Shown here: piece by piece, positions 8,707 through 17,253 of the stretch
Position numbering within the stretch: the stretch's first letter is position 1
Layout of the letters: every line of letters starts with the position of its first letter
NCBI GenBank assembly: GCA_039028975.1
Contig: JBCCHB010000037.1
Location: 1 to 64,000, forward strand
Length of the DNA: 64,000 nucleotides
Direction of reading: 5' to 3'
Origin: JAHBNG01 sp039028975
Lineage (GTDB): Bacteria; Chloroflexota; Anaerolineae; Caldilineales; Caldilineaceae
Notes under the pieces: generated by a model
What the model was told of the DNA's origin: nothing
The model's input: the letters and a program-made list of their open reading frames with translations, nothing else
The model's database searches: none
Program-made: the position numbers and the translations under genes

Positions 8707-10065
8707 ATGCAATCACAACAGGGTAGTGCAGGCAGATTAAGTCGTCGCCAATTTCTCGCTTTCAGTGCAGGGATTGTTGGTACAACTATAATGGCATCGT
8801 GTGCCGTCCCAGCGCCCAGCGGGGGCGGTAGCGATGCGCCAGCCGGTGAGGTGACCGAGATCGGCTTTGCTTGGTGGACAGGTGGTGAAGGGGCGAATAA
8901 ACTCTTTGAAGAATCGGTTGATCACTTTGAAGAACAACACCCGGAATACTCGGTCAATCGTATTTCAACCCCGTACGGCGAATTCGGGACCAAGATCCTC
9001 ACCATGTATGGCAGTGGAAATGCTCCAGATGCTCATGGTGTGCCTTGGGGAACAGTCTGGTCTTGGGCCAATAAAGGTGTTCTGCTTGACCTCACCCCCT
9101 TTGTTGAAGGGGATGATAACATCGATTGGGAAGGGATGTGGCCAGCGGTGACCGGCGGCTGTTACTTCCCCGACGGCACGATTGTGGCGCTGCCGCGAGA
9201 ATCCTTTGGCCTGCGTTTATACGTCTATAATAAGGCGCTCTTTGAGGAGGCTGGCGTAGAAACACCCGATGTGGATATGGCTTCGGGCAATTGGAATTGG
9301 GATACTTGGCGCGCCAAGGCCAAAGATCTAACCCAATTTGATGACAACGACCGACGAGTCGTTATGGGGGCCAACGCTGGGGCAGACTACTGGAATCTTC
9401 AGGTGGTCATGCCTTCCTACGGTGTTGATATGTTTAACAGTGATTTGACCCACTTCAACCTTGATGATCCGAAAGTGGTGGGCTGGCTTTCTATGCTGCC
9501 AGAGATGTTAAACGAAGAACGTTCCTTGGGCAAGCCTGATGAGACCAAGGAGTTTGACTGGGGATCAAGCGGTAAGCAGGCCATTAGCCAGACGGCCACC
9601 TGGTCTATCCCCAACATGCGTGAGACCTGGGCCGAGATTGACTGGGACTTTGTTCCACCGCCAATGGGTGACTGTTGCCACTCCAACTTCGTCGGTTGCG
9701 ACTACCACGTTGTGAATGGCAGTGACTATGCCAACTGGGATGCAGGTTGGGAGTTGCTCAAGTTCATTAACAGCCCAGAAGAGGATCTTTGGTGGGCATT
9801 GAATTTCTTCGGCGCACCCTTCCGCAAGAGCAACGTGGAAGCCTGGTCATCTCAACTCAACGATATTCTACCCAGAGAAGGCTGGCAATACATGCTAGAG
9901 ATGACAGAGAACGCAACCCCCTGGACGCCGATTCCTTTCCAGGATGAACTCAATACAATCCACTCGAATGAAATTGGGCAAGCTGTCTCTGGCGAACGTT
10001 CGGTTGAAGAGGTGGTAGAGAGCATTACAAGTAAAATTGATGAGATGATTGCGGAGTTTGAATAA
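8707..10065 (+). CDS. ABC transporter substrate-binding lipoprotein (family 1, sugar type)
   Basis: A 452-residue extracellular solute-binding protein that captures the substrate for the two permeases downstream. The N-terminus has a twin-arginine-like SRRQFLAF followed by a hydrophobic stretch and a lipobox ending ASC, so it should be a lipid-anchored protein exported by Tat. The body is a family 1 binding protein (FAWWTGGEGANKLFEESVDHFEEQHP near the start). The start at 8707 is supported by AGGAGA 6 nt upstream. The substrate is probably a carbohydrate or derivative and cannot be specified. The first gene of an ABC operon that lacks its own ATPase. Confidence 0.9.
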   Translation: MQSQQGSAGRLSRRQFLAFSAGIVGTTIMASCAVPAPSGGGSDAPAGEVTEIGFAWWTGGEGANKLFEESVDHFEEQHPEYSVNRISTPYGEFGTKILTMYGSGNAPDAHGVPWGTVWSWANKGVLLDLTPFVEGDDNIDWEGMWPAVTGGCYFPDGTIVALPRESFGLRLYVYNKALFEEAGVETPDVDMASGNWNWDTWRAKAKDLTQFDDNDRRVVMGANAGADYWNLQVVMPSYGVDMFNSDLTHFNLDDPKVVGWLSMLPEMLNEERSLGKPDETKEFDWGSSGKQAISQTATWSIPNMRETWAEIDWDFVPPPMGDCCHSNFVGCDYHVVNGSDYANWDAGWELLKFINSPEEDLWWALNFFGAPFRKSNVEAWSSQLNDILPREGWQYMLEMTENATPWTPIPFQDELNTIHSNEIGQAVSGERSVEEVVESITSKIDEMIAEFE

Positions 10066-10082
10066 AAGTTACAGGTTTGCAG

Positions 10083-10105
10083 CCCCCGATAACTACCTTC
10101 GGGGG
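10083..10105 (+). promoter_or_regulatory. Intercistronic hairpin after the binding-protein gene
   Basis: CCCCCGA and TCGGGGG form a 7-bp stem with a 9-nt loop, 17 nt after the stop codon and without a T run. Such hairpins after binding-protein genes often stabilise that part of the transcript so that it is made in excess over the permeases. The hairpin is flanked by direct repeats AGGTTTGCAG. Confidence 0.5.
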
Positions 10106-10131
10106 TGACAAGGTTTGCAGGTGACAATCGT

Positions 10132-10171
10132 ACTTGCCCACTTGCCTACTTGCCTACTTGCCTACTTAGCT
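10132..10171. repeat. Tandem 8-bp repeat
   Basis: Five units of the ACTTGCCT type in a row, the first and last diverged, immediately upstream of the permease gene. Such short arrays vary in copy number by slippage and could alter spacing upstream of the start. Confidence 0.8.
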
Positions 10172-10184
10172 AAGGAACGTTTCA

Positions 10185-11126
10185 TTGACAGCAATAGGTA
10201 GCACTCTACCAAAATCTAAACGCAAAATGAGTCAAATGGCGCGACGCGAGGAGCTGACCGGCTGGTTGATGGCCGCGCCATGGGCAATTGGCTTTTTGCT
10301 CTGGATTGCTGGACCTTTTGGGGCGGCGGCTTATCTTTCCTTCACAGATTACGATATTCTCAGTTCGGCCAACTTCATTGGCCTAGAGAACTTCCGTGAG
10401 ATGCTCTTTGACGATGAGCTATTTTGGATCTCTATGCGTGTCACGACGGTCTACGCGGTTGTATCGATCCCGCTGCAGATTATTTTGGGACTCTTTTTGG
10501 CTATCCTGCTCAATACCCGCATTCGGGGTTTAGCTTGGTTTCGCACCCTCTATTATCTGCCGGCTGTCCTCTCTGGTGTAGCCGTCTCCTTTCTGTGGAT
10601 TTGGGTCTTCTCTGCCGATTGGGGTGTACTCAACTACGCACTGTCATTGGTTGGGATTAAAGGTCCAAGCTGGCTGACAAGTCAAGATTGGGCCTTATCA
10701 GCCTTGATTATTATGAGCTTGTGGGGAGTCGGTGCAGGTTTGGTTATCTATCTGGCTGGCTTACAGGGTGTTCCCACCGAACTTTATGAAGCTGCCGACA
10801 TCGATGGTGCGGGGCGCTGGCGTCAATTTTGGAACATTACCTTGCCCATGATCTCCCCTGTAATTCTCTTTCAGCTGATCATGGGCATTATCGGCGCTTT
10901 ACAGACCTTTACTCAAGGGTATGTGATGACCCAGGGTGGTCCCAATAACGCCACACTCTTCTTTTTGCTCTATCTATGGCGCAATGCCTTTAAGTTTTTA
11001 AACATGGGCTATGCCAGCGCCTTGGCTTGGGCAATCTTCGTCTATATTCTTGTGCTCACTTTATTGGTCCTACGCTCTTCAGAAGCCTGGGTCTTTTATA
11101 CTGGCGAAATTAAGGGAAGACGATAA
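10185..11126 (+). CDS. ABC sugar-type permease, MalF/UgpA-like
   Basis: A 313-residue inner-membrane permease with six predicted membrane segments. The EAA loop that docks the ATPase is visible (YEAADIDGAGRWRQFWNITL). It pairs with the next gene as a heterodimer. The start used is TTG at 10185, with AAGGA 8 nt upstream; ATG codons at 10227 and 10236 are alternatives that would remove a charged leader. It is separated from the binding-protein gene by a hairpin and a tandem repeat. Confidence 0.88.
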   Translation: MTAIGSTLPKSKRKMSQMARREELTGWLMAAPWAIGFLLWIAGPFGAAAYLSFTDYDILSSANFIGLENFREMLFDDELFWISMRVTTVYAVVSIPLQIILGLFLAILLNTRIRGLAWFRTLYYLPAVLSGVAVSFLWIWVFSADWGVLNYALSLVGIKGPSWLTSQDWALSALIIMSLWGVGAGLVIYLAGLQGVPTELYEAADIDGAGRWRQFWNITLPMISPVILFQLIMGIIGALQTFTQGYVMTQGGPNNATLFFLLYLWRNAFKFLNMGYASALAWAIFVYILVLTLLVLRSSEAWVFYTGEIKGRR

Positions 11127-11183
11127 GGGGATTGACGATTTGAGATTAGAGATTGACGATAAAAGAGTTGGGGAAGCTAGTCC

Positions 11184-12050
11184 ATGAGTACCTATACAAC
11201 CTACCGTTCGCCAATTAGTGTAATCCTTGCCAAGGTGTTTGAAAAGGCGCTGATTTATTTGATTCTGCTGAGTGGTGGCATTCTGATTCTCGTCCCTCTT
11301 TGGTGGATGATTAGCACTTCTTTTAAGCATCCATCAGAGGTGTTTGCCTTTCCCCCGACCCTGTTGCCAGAACGGATTCTGTGGCAGAACTATCTAGATA
11401 TCTTTGAGAAAGCTCCCTTTGGTCTCTATTTTCTCAATACATCCTATGTGGTATTCATGGACTTGGTGGGAACACTCTTGTCATCTAGTATGGTTGGCTT
11501 TGCCTTTGCTCGGCTACGTTGGCGGGGTCGAGACATCTTTTTTGTCTTGACGTTGGCCACAATGATGCTTCCTAGTGCTGTCACGTTGATTCCACGTTAT
11601 CTTATCTTTAAAGAACTAAGCTGGCTGGATACCTTTCTGCCTCTTTGGGTTCCTGCCTTTTTTGGTTTTCCCTTCTTTATCTTCCTTATGCGGCAGTTCT
11701 ACGCCACAATTCCGTATGAATTGGATGACGCAGCCCGCATTGATGGCTGTAGCGATTTTGCTGTCTGGTGGCGCATTAATCTGCCGTTGACTGTGCCTGC
11801 ATTGGCTGCCTGTGCTATCTTTACCTTTAATGCAACCTGGAATGACTTCTTGGGGCCGTTGATCTATCTTAGCTCTCAGAATAAACTAACCTTGGCACTG
11901 GGGCTATTGGCATTTCGGGGGCCTCATGTGACTGATTGGCACTATCTGATGGCCAGCTCTGTGGTTGCTATGCTACCCGTTGTGATTCTCTTCTTTTTTG
12001 CTCAAAAGTACTTTATTCAGGGGATTACGTTTATGGGCGTGAAAGGGTAG
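11184..12050 (+). CDS. ABC sugar-type permease, MalG/UgpE-like
   Basis: A 288-residue inner-membrane partner of the preceding permease. The EAA loop reads DDAARIDGCSDFAVWWRINL and the C-terminus ends FIQGITFMGVKG, typical of MalG-type subunits. No nucleotide-binding subunit gene follows, so the importer presumably uses a shared MsmX/UgpC-type ATPase encoded elsewhere, as is common in this transporter class. Confidence 0.9.
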   Translation: MSTYTTYRSPISVILAKVFEKALIYLILLSGGILILVPLWWMISTSFKHPSEVFAFPPTLLPERILWQNYLDIFEKAPFGLYFLNTSYVVFMDLVGTLLSSSMVGFAFARLRWRGRDIFFVLTLATMMLPSAVTLIPRYLIFKELSWLDTFLPLWVPAFFGFPFFIFLMRQFYATIPYELDDAARIDGCSDFAVWWRINLPLTVPALAACAIFTFNATWNDFLGPLIYLSSQNKLTLALGLLAFRGPHVTDWHYLMASSVVAMLPVVILFFFAQKYFIQGITFMGVKG

Positions 12051-12129
12051 GAAGATGACAGGAAGAAGGGGTGACAGGATGAGGGGGTATGGAGATGACA
12101 AGGCCAGGGGACCATAAGGGGAGAGATGG

Positions 12130-12840
12130 ATGTATACTCAAGAGGAGATGGATTTCTTTTTGGAGAATGGGTACCTTCATGCGCCCAAGGTACTTAATCA
12201 AGAAGAGTTGGCTTACTATCGGGGTGAATTTGATCGGGTGTGGGAGGCGGAGAAACCGAAGGTTAATCAGCATCGATTGCTTAAATATGATTCATTTATT
12301 GAGTTGATTGAACATCCGAATATTCTAAATCGACAGCGGGCTGTCTTTGGCAATCAAGTTCAGCTTCTTCAATATGACCTGCTGCGTCAGGGCCCGCAGA
12401 GCGACATGCCTGCTCGGAGTTGGCACCGCGACTTCATCTTTCCAGGCGACCGACCTCTTTCAATCAATACCATTCTATACCTGGACGAAATGACCGAGGA
12501 ACGTGGTCCAACACGGGTTGTACCAGGTACGCATCGCGGTGCGGAATACCCACCTGAGGAATCGCGTCACGATCCTTTGTCTGGAGAAGTGGCTGCATAT
12601 GGGGCGGCAGGAGATGCCGTCTTTATTAATGGGGCTATCTGGCACACAGGCGGTTCCAACCAGACGGAAGGTCAGCGTCGGGGTATCTTTCTTTATTTTG
12701 GCTACTGGTGGATGAAGCGTTACGAATCGGAAACCAACTTGCCCTGGCAGGTGTGGCAAAACGCCAGCGAACAGCGTCTAAGACTGCTTGGTATGAAGAT
12801 GCCCGATCGGGATATCCATCAGTATGATCCAAACGCTTGA
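12130..12840 (+). CDS. Phytanoyl-CoA dioxygenase (PhyH) family protein 2
   Basis: A 236-residue Fe(II)/2-oxoglutarate oxygenase. It begins directly with the PhyH fold (QEEMDFFLENGYLHAPKVL). Metal ligands are the His and Asp of SWHRDFIFPGDR and the His of NGAIWHTGGSNQT, followed by the Arg in GQRRGIFLYF. The second of three divergent PhyH paralogs in this island; clearly different from the one at 7674 and so likely of different specificity. It follows the ABC permeases closely and may be cotranscribed. Confidence 0.87.
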   Translation: MYTQEEMDFFLENGYLHAPKVLNQEELAYYRGEFDRVWEAEKPKVNQHRLLKYDSFIELIEHPNILNRQRAVFGNQVQLLQYDLLRQGPQSDMPARSWHRDFIFPGDRPLSINTILYLDEMTEERGPTRVVPGTHRGAEYPPEESRHDPLSGEVAAYGAAGDAVFINGAIWHTGGSNQTEGQRRGIFLYFGYWWMKRYESETNLPWQVWQNASEQRLRLLGMKMPDRDIHQYDPNA

Positions 12841-12858
12841 TGATAGAATGAGGAAAAC

Positions 12859-12989
12859 AGTTCACCTTGGTCTAAAGAAGCCGAGTTTTTCGACTGTACA
12901 ACGAGATTTTAGCACCAAACTAGCCTGATTTTTCGACAAACTACTCGGAACCGTGAAAAACTCGGCTTCTCGGTTCAGCAAGGTGAACT
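12859..12989. mobile_element. Foldback (MITE-like) element
   Basis: A 131-bp element with terminal inverted repeats AGTTCACCTTG / CAAGGTGAACT (12859-12869, 12979-12989) and nested inner repeats of 16 bp (12876-12891 and 12955-12970, core GAAGCCGAGTTTTTC). It has no coding capacity. A non-autonomous transposable element or a strong RNA hairpin between the PhyH and SMP-30 genes. Confidence 0.65.
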
Positions 12990-13005
12990 ATTATAGATGA
13001 GGAAT

Positions 13006-13040
13006 TATACTGCGGTCGTTTTCAAACGGAGCTGAGTATA
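13006..13040. repeat. 35-bp palindromic repeat, family B (copy 1)
   Basis: Imperfect palindrome beginning TATACTGCGGTCGTTTT and ending AAACGGAGCTGAGTATA. It lies 11 bp upstream of the SMP-30 start, so it would be in the leader or promoter. Identical or nearly identical copies: 19924-19958, 38442-38476, 42941-42975, and an expanded one at 23398-23483. Confidence 0.8.
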
Positions 13041-13051
13041 GGAACAGGAAT

Positions 13052-13909
13052 ATGACAGATACATTAATGCCGCTTGACGCGTTTACCCCCTTTGTAGAAG
13101 GTTTGGATCACCCTGAAGGTGTCGCCTGGGGACCAGATGGTTTCATCTATGCCGGTGGAGAAGCTGGGCAAATTTATCGGATCAACTTGGACACTGGCAA
13201 CTTTGAAGAGATTGCCAACACTGGCGGTTTTGTATTGGGCCTCTGTTTGGATGCTGCCAGCAATATTTACGCTTGCGACCATGTCAAACAGTGTGTCTTT
13301 CGCATCACTCAGAGTGGACAAGTATCCGTTTATGCTAGCAGTTCACCAGAGCGAAAGATGTCAGTGCCTAATTACCCAGTCTTTGACAAGGCCGGCAATC
13401 TTTACGTCTCCGACTCTGGTGGGTGGGATGAGGCCAACGGCTGCCTATTCCGAGTAACATCTGCCGGTGAAACCGAATTGATCGATGCCGGACCCTTCCC
13501 CTTTCCCAATGGATTGGCCCTCAGCCCCGATGGCAGTGAACTCTATATGGTTTTGTCTAATTTGCCTGGAGTGGGGAAATTTCCGCTTCAAGATAGTGGG
13601 GCTGTTGGACCGCTGGAAACTGTCGTTGAACTGCCTGAAAATGAGGTGCCGGATGGTCTGGCCTTCGACAGTCAAGGGAACCTCTTCATCTCTTGCTATA
13701 CGCCTAGCCGGATTTATCGCCTGACTCCTAATGGAGATTTGGTAATCCTGGCCGAAGATCCGCGTAATACGACGCTTAGTGCCCCTACCAACATTGCCTT
13801 TTGTAGAAATGACCTAACCACACTGGCTGTCGCTAGTTTAGGTCGATGGCATCTAAGTAGGGCGGAGATGGATATCGCCGGGCAACCGCTCTGGTATCCC
13901 AATCTGTAA
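13052..13909 (+). CDS. SMP-30/gluconolactonase-like beta-propeller
   Basis: A 285-residue six-bladed propeller of the SMP-30/gluconolaconase/LRE family. Repeats of the form LDHPEGVAWGPDGFIYAGGEAG, YVSDSGGWDEANG and FPNGLALSPDGSELYMV mark the blades. The Glu and Asn/Asp residues in these loops usually bind a divalent metal. Likely role: opening of a sugar lactone before dehydration of the acid by the enolase-superfamily enzyme two genes downstream. AGGAA lies just before the ATG. Lactonase activity is inferred from family and context. Confidence 0.82.
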   Translation: MTDTLMPLDAFTPFVEGLDHPEGVAWGPDGFIYAGGEAGQIYRINLDTGNFEEIANTGGFVLGLCLDAASNIYACDHVKQCVFRITQSGQVSVYASSSPERKMSVPNYPVFDKAGNLYVSDSGGWDEANGCLFRVTSAGETELIDAGPFPFPNGLALSPDGSELYMVLSNLPGVGKFPLQDSGAVGPLETVVELPENEVPDGLAFDSQGNLFISCYTPSRIYRLTPNGDLVILAEDPRNTTLSAPTNIAFCRNDLTTLAVASLGRWHLSRAEMDIAGQPLWYPNL

Positions 13910-13919
13910 ATCTTTCCCA

Positions 13920-14074
13920 TATACTTCGCCAGAAAAGCCTTGTCCCGACTCATAACGTATCTACCCTGGGAGATTCCGAAAAGAGAGAACACCTCCGTCT
14001 TCACGGGGACAGCTCCATCTTCATAGGGACAAGCTTCCCGTCTAAACGGGAACAGGTTTTTCTCGCCATCTATA
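13920..14074 (+). repeat. Dispersed palindromic element, family A (expanded copy)
   Basis: Starts TATACTTCGCCAGAAAAGCC and ends TTTTTCTCGCCATCTATA. The middle is expanded by repeats of a GTCTTCACGGGGACAG-type module (three related units), also present once in the copy upstream of arsJ. It fills the gap between the SMP-30 gene and PhyH 3. Confidence 0.7.
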
Positions 14075-14092
14075 GGAGCATAGTCTAACATC

Positions 14093-14833
14093 ATGAATCC
14101 GAGTGACCGCGATTTTTTTGCAGAGCATGGGTATCTAAATCTAGGCCAGGTTCTCGATGCAGCTGATCTCAAATACTTTCACGATCTTTTTGAAGCGGAT
14201 CGGGATAAGCATCCCTACTTCTGGCATCATTATGGGCACCACCAACAAGCCAATTATGACGCCTTGATTACGACGCCCAAATTTGACGAACTGATCCGCC
14301 ACCCCAAAATCTTACCCGTGGTTGAAGCACTTATGGGCGGACCTGTCTGCTTTGGCGAGATAGGGCTACGCTGGATGGGACCGTATGATGGTGACTTTCA
14401 TCAGGGCTGGCATCGGGATAAGCCCCATTGGCCCGAGCATCCGCTGCGCATGGACTATATTCAGTTGATGGCCTATTTTACCGATGTAGATGAAGGGACC
14501 CACTGCTTCTCGCTTTCGCCTGAATCACTGGAGCAGGAGATTCTCAAGGAGAACCAGGAGCAGCTGGCCAGAGGTGGCGTCTATAATTTGCACGGCCCCG
14601 CGGGAACTTGTGCCCTGTTCAACGTCTCTGTTTTGCATACAGCCACCACGCGACCAACCCAGGTCATCCGCAAGACCGCCCAGATCTACTATGGCCATCG
14701 GGACCGCGCTCCCCTGGCCAACGATTCAGGTATTCCAGCCACCCTTTGGCGCGATCATCCCGATGAAGAGACTCGGGGATTTTATGGTGTGTTGAACGAG
14801 CGGACCCGAACATACATGGCTGCTTTTGGATAA
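14093..14833 (+). CDS. Phytanoyl-CoA dioxygenase (PhyH) family protein 3
   Basis: A 246-residue Fe(II)/2-oxoglutarate oxygenase. The iron ligands are the His and Asp of QGWHRDKPHWPEHP and the His of VSVLHTATTRPTQ, with Arg downstream (VIRKTAQIYYGHRDR). It starts MNPSDRDFFAEHGYLNLG, so the fold begins at the N-terminus. Only 11 bp separate it from the following enolase-superfamily gene, suggesting that its product feeds the dehydratase. Substrate unknown. Confidence 0.86.
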   Translation: MNPSDRDFFAEHGYLNLGQVLDAADLKYFHDLFEADRDKHPYFWHHYGHHQQANYDALITTPKFDELIRHPKILPVVEALMGGPVCFGEIGLRWMGPYDGDFHQGWHRDKPHWPEHPLRMDYIQLMAYFTDVDEGTHCFSLSPESLEQEILKENQEQLARGGVYNLHGPAGTCALFNVSVLHTATTRPTQVIRKTAQIYYGHRDRAPLANDSGIPATLWRDHPDEETRGFYGVLNERTRTYMAAFG

Positions 14834-14844
14834 CCCACACGACC

Positions 14845-16002
14845 ATGAAGATCACAGATATTCGAGTCGATATTATCGGTGATGGAGTAGATGTCAATCC
14901 CGACAAGGGGGGCGTGGAGCCTCTGGCCGTGATCCGTATGGATACCGATGAAGGGCTGGTTGGTTATGCCGAGTCCTTCCGCGTGCCGCTTGGTGTAGCT
15001 ATGGCAGTGATGCATGGGAAGGAATCCTTCTTCGGGCAATTTCTTGTCGGGGAAGAGCTTACCCACCCTGAACGCCTGTGGCAGAAGCTCTATGACAGCA
15101 TACTGCACTACAATCGGCGTGGATGGGCGCTCATGTGCTTGGGGGCATTGGACATTGCGGTCTGGGATCTCTATGGTAAAAAGTTGAATCAACCCGTCTA
15201 CGAATTGCTTGGTGGTGCTCAGCGTGGCTACTTCCAGACACCCGAGTCAAACCCCGCGATTGAGGTGGTACCTTATTGCACCATCGTCTCCGAAGAGTGG
15301 GACAATGACGCCATGATTGAAAGCCAAGTTGAGCGGGCCTTGATTCTTAAGGAAAAGGGGTACCGCGGCTTCAAGGTTGAACCCATGATGTCTTCTGTTC
15401 AGAATATCATTGAACTGGCGACTCGGGCGAGAGACGCTTTGGGATCTGACCTGATGCTGGCTGTGGATGTTGGCTATCGCTTCAATGATGTGGAAGCTTG
15501 CAAGCGCATTTGTCAGGAGCTGGAGGAGCTGGATATCTACTTTTTTGAGACGCCCTTTCCTGTCGATAGCTTCGATCCCTATGCGCGACTGGCGGAACGT
15601 ACCACTGTTCCCTTGGCCATGGGCGAACATGCTGTCAGTCGCTGGGAGTTGCAGCACATGATCGACTATGGCAAGGTCCAGATCGTACAGCCATACATGA
15701 ATACCTGCGGCGGCATTACAGAGGCCAAGCGTATCGTCGAGATCGCGCAAAGCCGAGGTGCCTTGGTGATTCCTGGTAACTGGTCGACCCAGATTCTGGG
15801 TGCTGCAACCGTCCATCTGGCCCTCTATTCTGCTATCACACCTTATGTAGAATTTGCGCCTGCTGAGGTCTTTGATTCACCGCTGCGTCAGAAAATTCAG
15901 GATTTAGGACATTCGGTTGTCAATGGAGGGATCCAGCGGCCGGAGTGCGCTGGCCTTGGCATTGAGCTTCCGCAAGAATTGATCGATGAATACAGGTTGT
16001 AA
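14845..16002 (+). CDS. Enolase-superfamily (mandelate racemase/muconate lactonizing type) dehydratase
   Basis: A 385-residue enzyme that abstracts a proton alpha to a carboxylate; family members dehydrate sugar acids. It has the N-terminal capping domain and a modified TIM barrel. Likely Mg ligands are Asp208 (LAVDVGYR), Glu235 (FFETPFP) and Glu261 (MGEHAV). The second-strand base is Lys177 in GFKVE, that is K-x-E rather than the usual K-x-K, which may reflect its own substrate class. The neighbouring lactonase, oxidoreductase and transporters fit sugar-acid catabolism. Confidence 0.85.
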   Translation: MKITDIRVDIIGDGVDVNPDKGGVEPLAVIRMDTDEGLVGYAESFRVPLGVAMAVMHGKESFFGQFLVGEELTHPERLWQKLYDSILHYNRRGWALMCLGALDIAVWDLYGKKLNQPVYELLGGAQRGYFQTPESNPAIEVVPYCTIVSEEWDNDAMIESQVERALILKEKGYRGFKVEPMMSSVQNIIELATRARDALGSDLMLAVDVGYRFNDVEACKRICQELEELDIYFFETPFPVDSFDPYARLAERTTVPLAMGEHAVSRWELQHMIDYGKVQIVQPYMNTCGGITEAKRIVEIAQSRGALVIPGNWSTQILGAATVHLALYSAITPYVEFAPAEVFDSPLRQKIQDLGHSVVNGGIQRPECAGLGIELPQELIDEYRL

Positions 16003-17235
16003 TTGAAGCCCAACTTGTCACAGACGTTCCGTACGCTGCTCGCGCTCCCTACCTATCGTCGCCTGCTCATTAGCACGGCCCTTTGGCAACAAGCCCTGGC
16101 CATGTGGACATTGACGGCTGGTTGGTTGCTCCTGGAGTTGACCGATTCTGCCTTCATGGTCGCCATGCTGACCTTCTGGCGGCGGGCGGCCCAACTCTCT
16201 TTCGGGTTTTTTGCTGGCCCCATTGGTGATCGTCTGGGACGACGTAAGACTATACTACTTGTGCAGTGGCTGAATTTGGCTGCTTATACAACGAGCATGA
16301 TTCTTTTTTGGCTGGGCTGGTTGGAAGCTTGGCATCTATTGGCTGCGATGTTTGTGGTTGGCGTCTCATGGACTGTGGACATGCCTGCCCGTACTGCCCT
16401 AACACCCGATCTAGTCGGCAAAGCCAAGACTGCCGATGCCATGCTACTGGAGAATTTTATGCAGGGGCTGCTGGGTGGCCTGGGTCCATTTGTGGCTGGT
16501 TGGCTGCTGGCAATCTATGGTCCACTTGCTGGTTTTGGTCTGTTGGTGTTGATGACGCTTGGCCATTTAGCCCTGTTGATTGACTTTTCACGCCAGGCGA
16601 TTCCTCAGCAATTCGTCGTCACCCAAGGCTCGGTCTGGCAATCGGTTCATCAGGGCATAGGTTACATTCGTGGGCATAGGCTCTTGCTGGGCGTTACGTT
16701 GGTCTCTGCTGTGCTCAATATCTTGATCTTTCCCTCTATGAGCCTGTTGCCGGTCTTTGCTCGCGATGTGCTGGCACGCGGCCCGGCTGCTTTGGGCCTA
16801 TTGAGCGCAGGCTACAGTATCGGTGGCTTTGTGGGGCTCTATTTGCTCCACCGTATTCGCCAACGGGTGAGCCATAACCAACTCTTTATTCTCGGTGCAC
16901 TGTGCGAGTGCTGTACGTTGACAATCTTTGCCATGTCCCCATTTTACCCTCTCTCTTGGTTCATGCTCTTCTGCACAGGCATTGGGCATTCGGGGTTTCA
17001 CACTATGCGCAACGTTATTCTGCTGACTGAATCCAGCGATGAGATGCGGGGGCGGGCCATGAGTACCGTCGTTTTGACGCAGGGGGCCGGATTACCTGGT
17101 GAATTGCAGACGGGGCTGCTGGCGGAGAATTTCGGTGCGCCTTTGACAGTGAGTATGCAAGCTGGTATGGCGGCTTTGCTAACAGGAGTTGTTGGAGCGA
17201 TGATTCCTGCGCTACGACAGACCCGAAATGAATAG
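16003..17235 (+). CDS. MFS permease (EntS/MFS_3-like)
   Basis: A 410-residue membrane protein with about 12 hydrophobic segments and the MFS loop motif GPIGDRLGRRKTILL. Its organisation resembles the MFS_3 (enterobactin-exporter-like) group. The start is a TTG immediately after the TAA of the dehydratase gene, so translation is probably coupled. It may export or import an intermediate of the pathway; direction cannot be judged. Confidence 0.82.
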   Translation: MKPNLSQTFRTLLALPTYRRLLISTALWQQALAMWTLTAGWLLLELTDSAFMVAMLTFWRRAAQLSFGFFAGPIGDRLGRRKTILLVQWLNLAAYTTSMILFWLGWLEAWHLLAAMFVVGVSWTVDMPARTALTPDLVGKAKTADAMLLENFMQGLLGGLGPFVAGWLLAIYGPLAGFGLLVLMTLGHLALLIDFSRQAIPQQFVVTQGSVWQSVHQGIGYIRGHRLLLGVTLVSAVLNILIFPSMSLLPVFARDVLARGPAALGLLSAGYSIGGFVGLYLLHRIRQRVSHNQLFILGALCECCTLTIFAMSPFYPLSWFMLFCTGIGHSGFHTMRNVILLTESSDEMRGRAMSTVVLTQGAGLPGELQTGLLAENFGAPLTVSMQAGMAALLTGVVGAMIPALRQTRNE

Positions 17236-17253
17236 TGAATTAAGGAAGAACAG

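Noticed and set aside
13714..14172. 152-residue minus-strand reading frame
   Set aside because: Overlaps the SMP-30 gene, a repeat and the PhyH 3 start; no domain or binding site.
15247..15816. 189-residue minus-strand reading frame
   Set aside because: It lies wholly antisense to the well-supported enolase-superfamily gene and has no recognisable domain.
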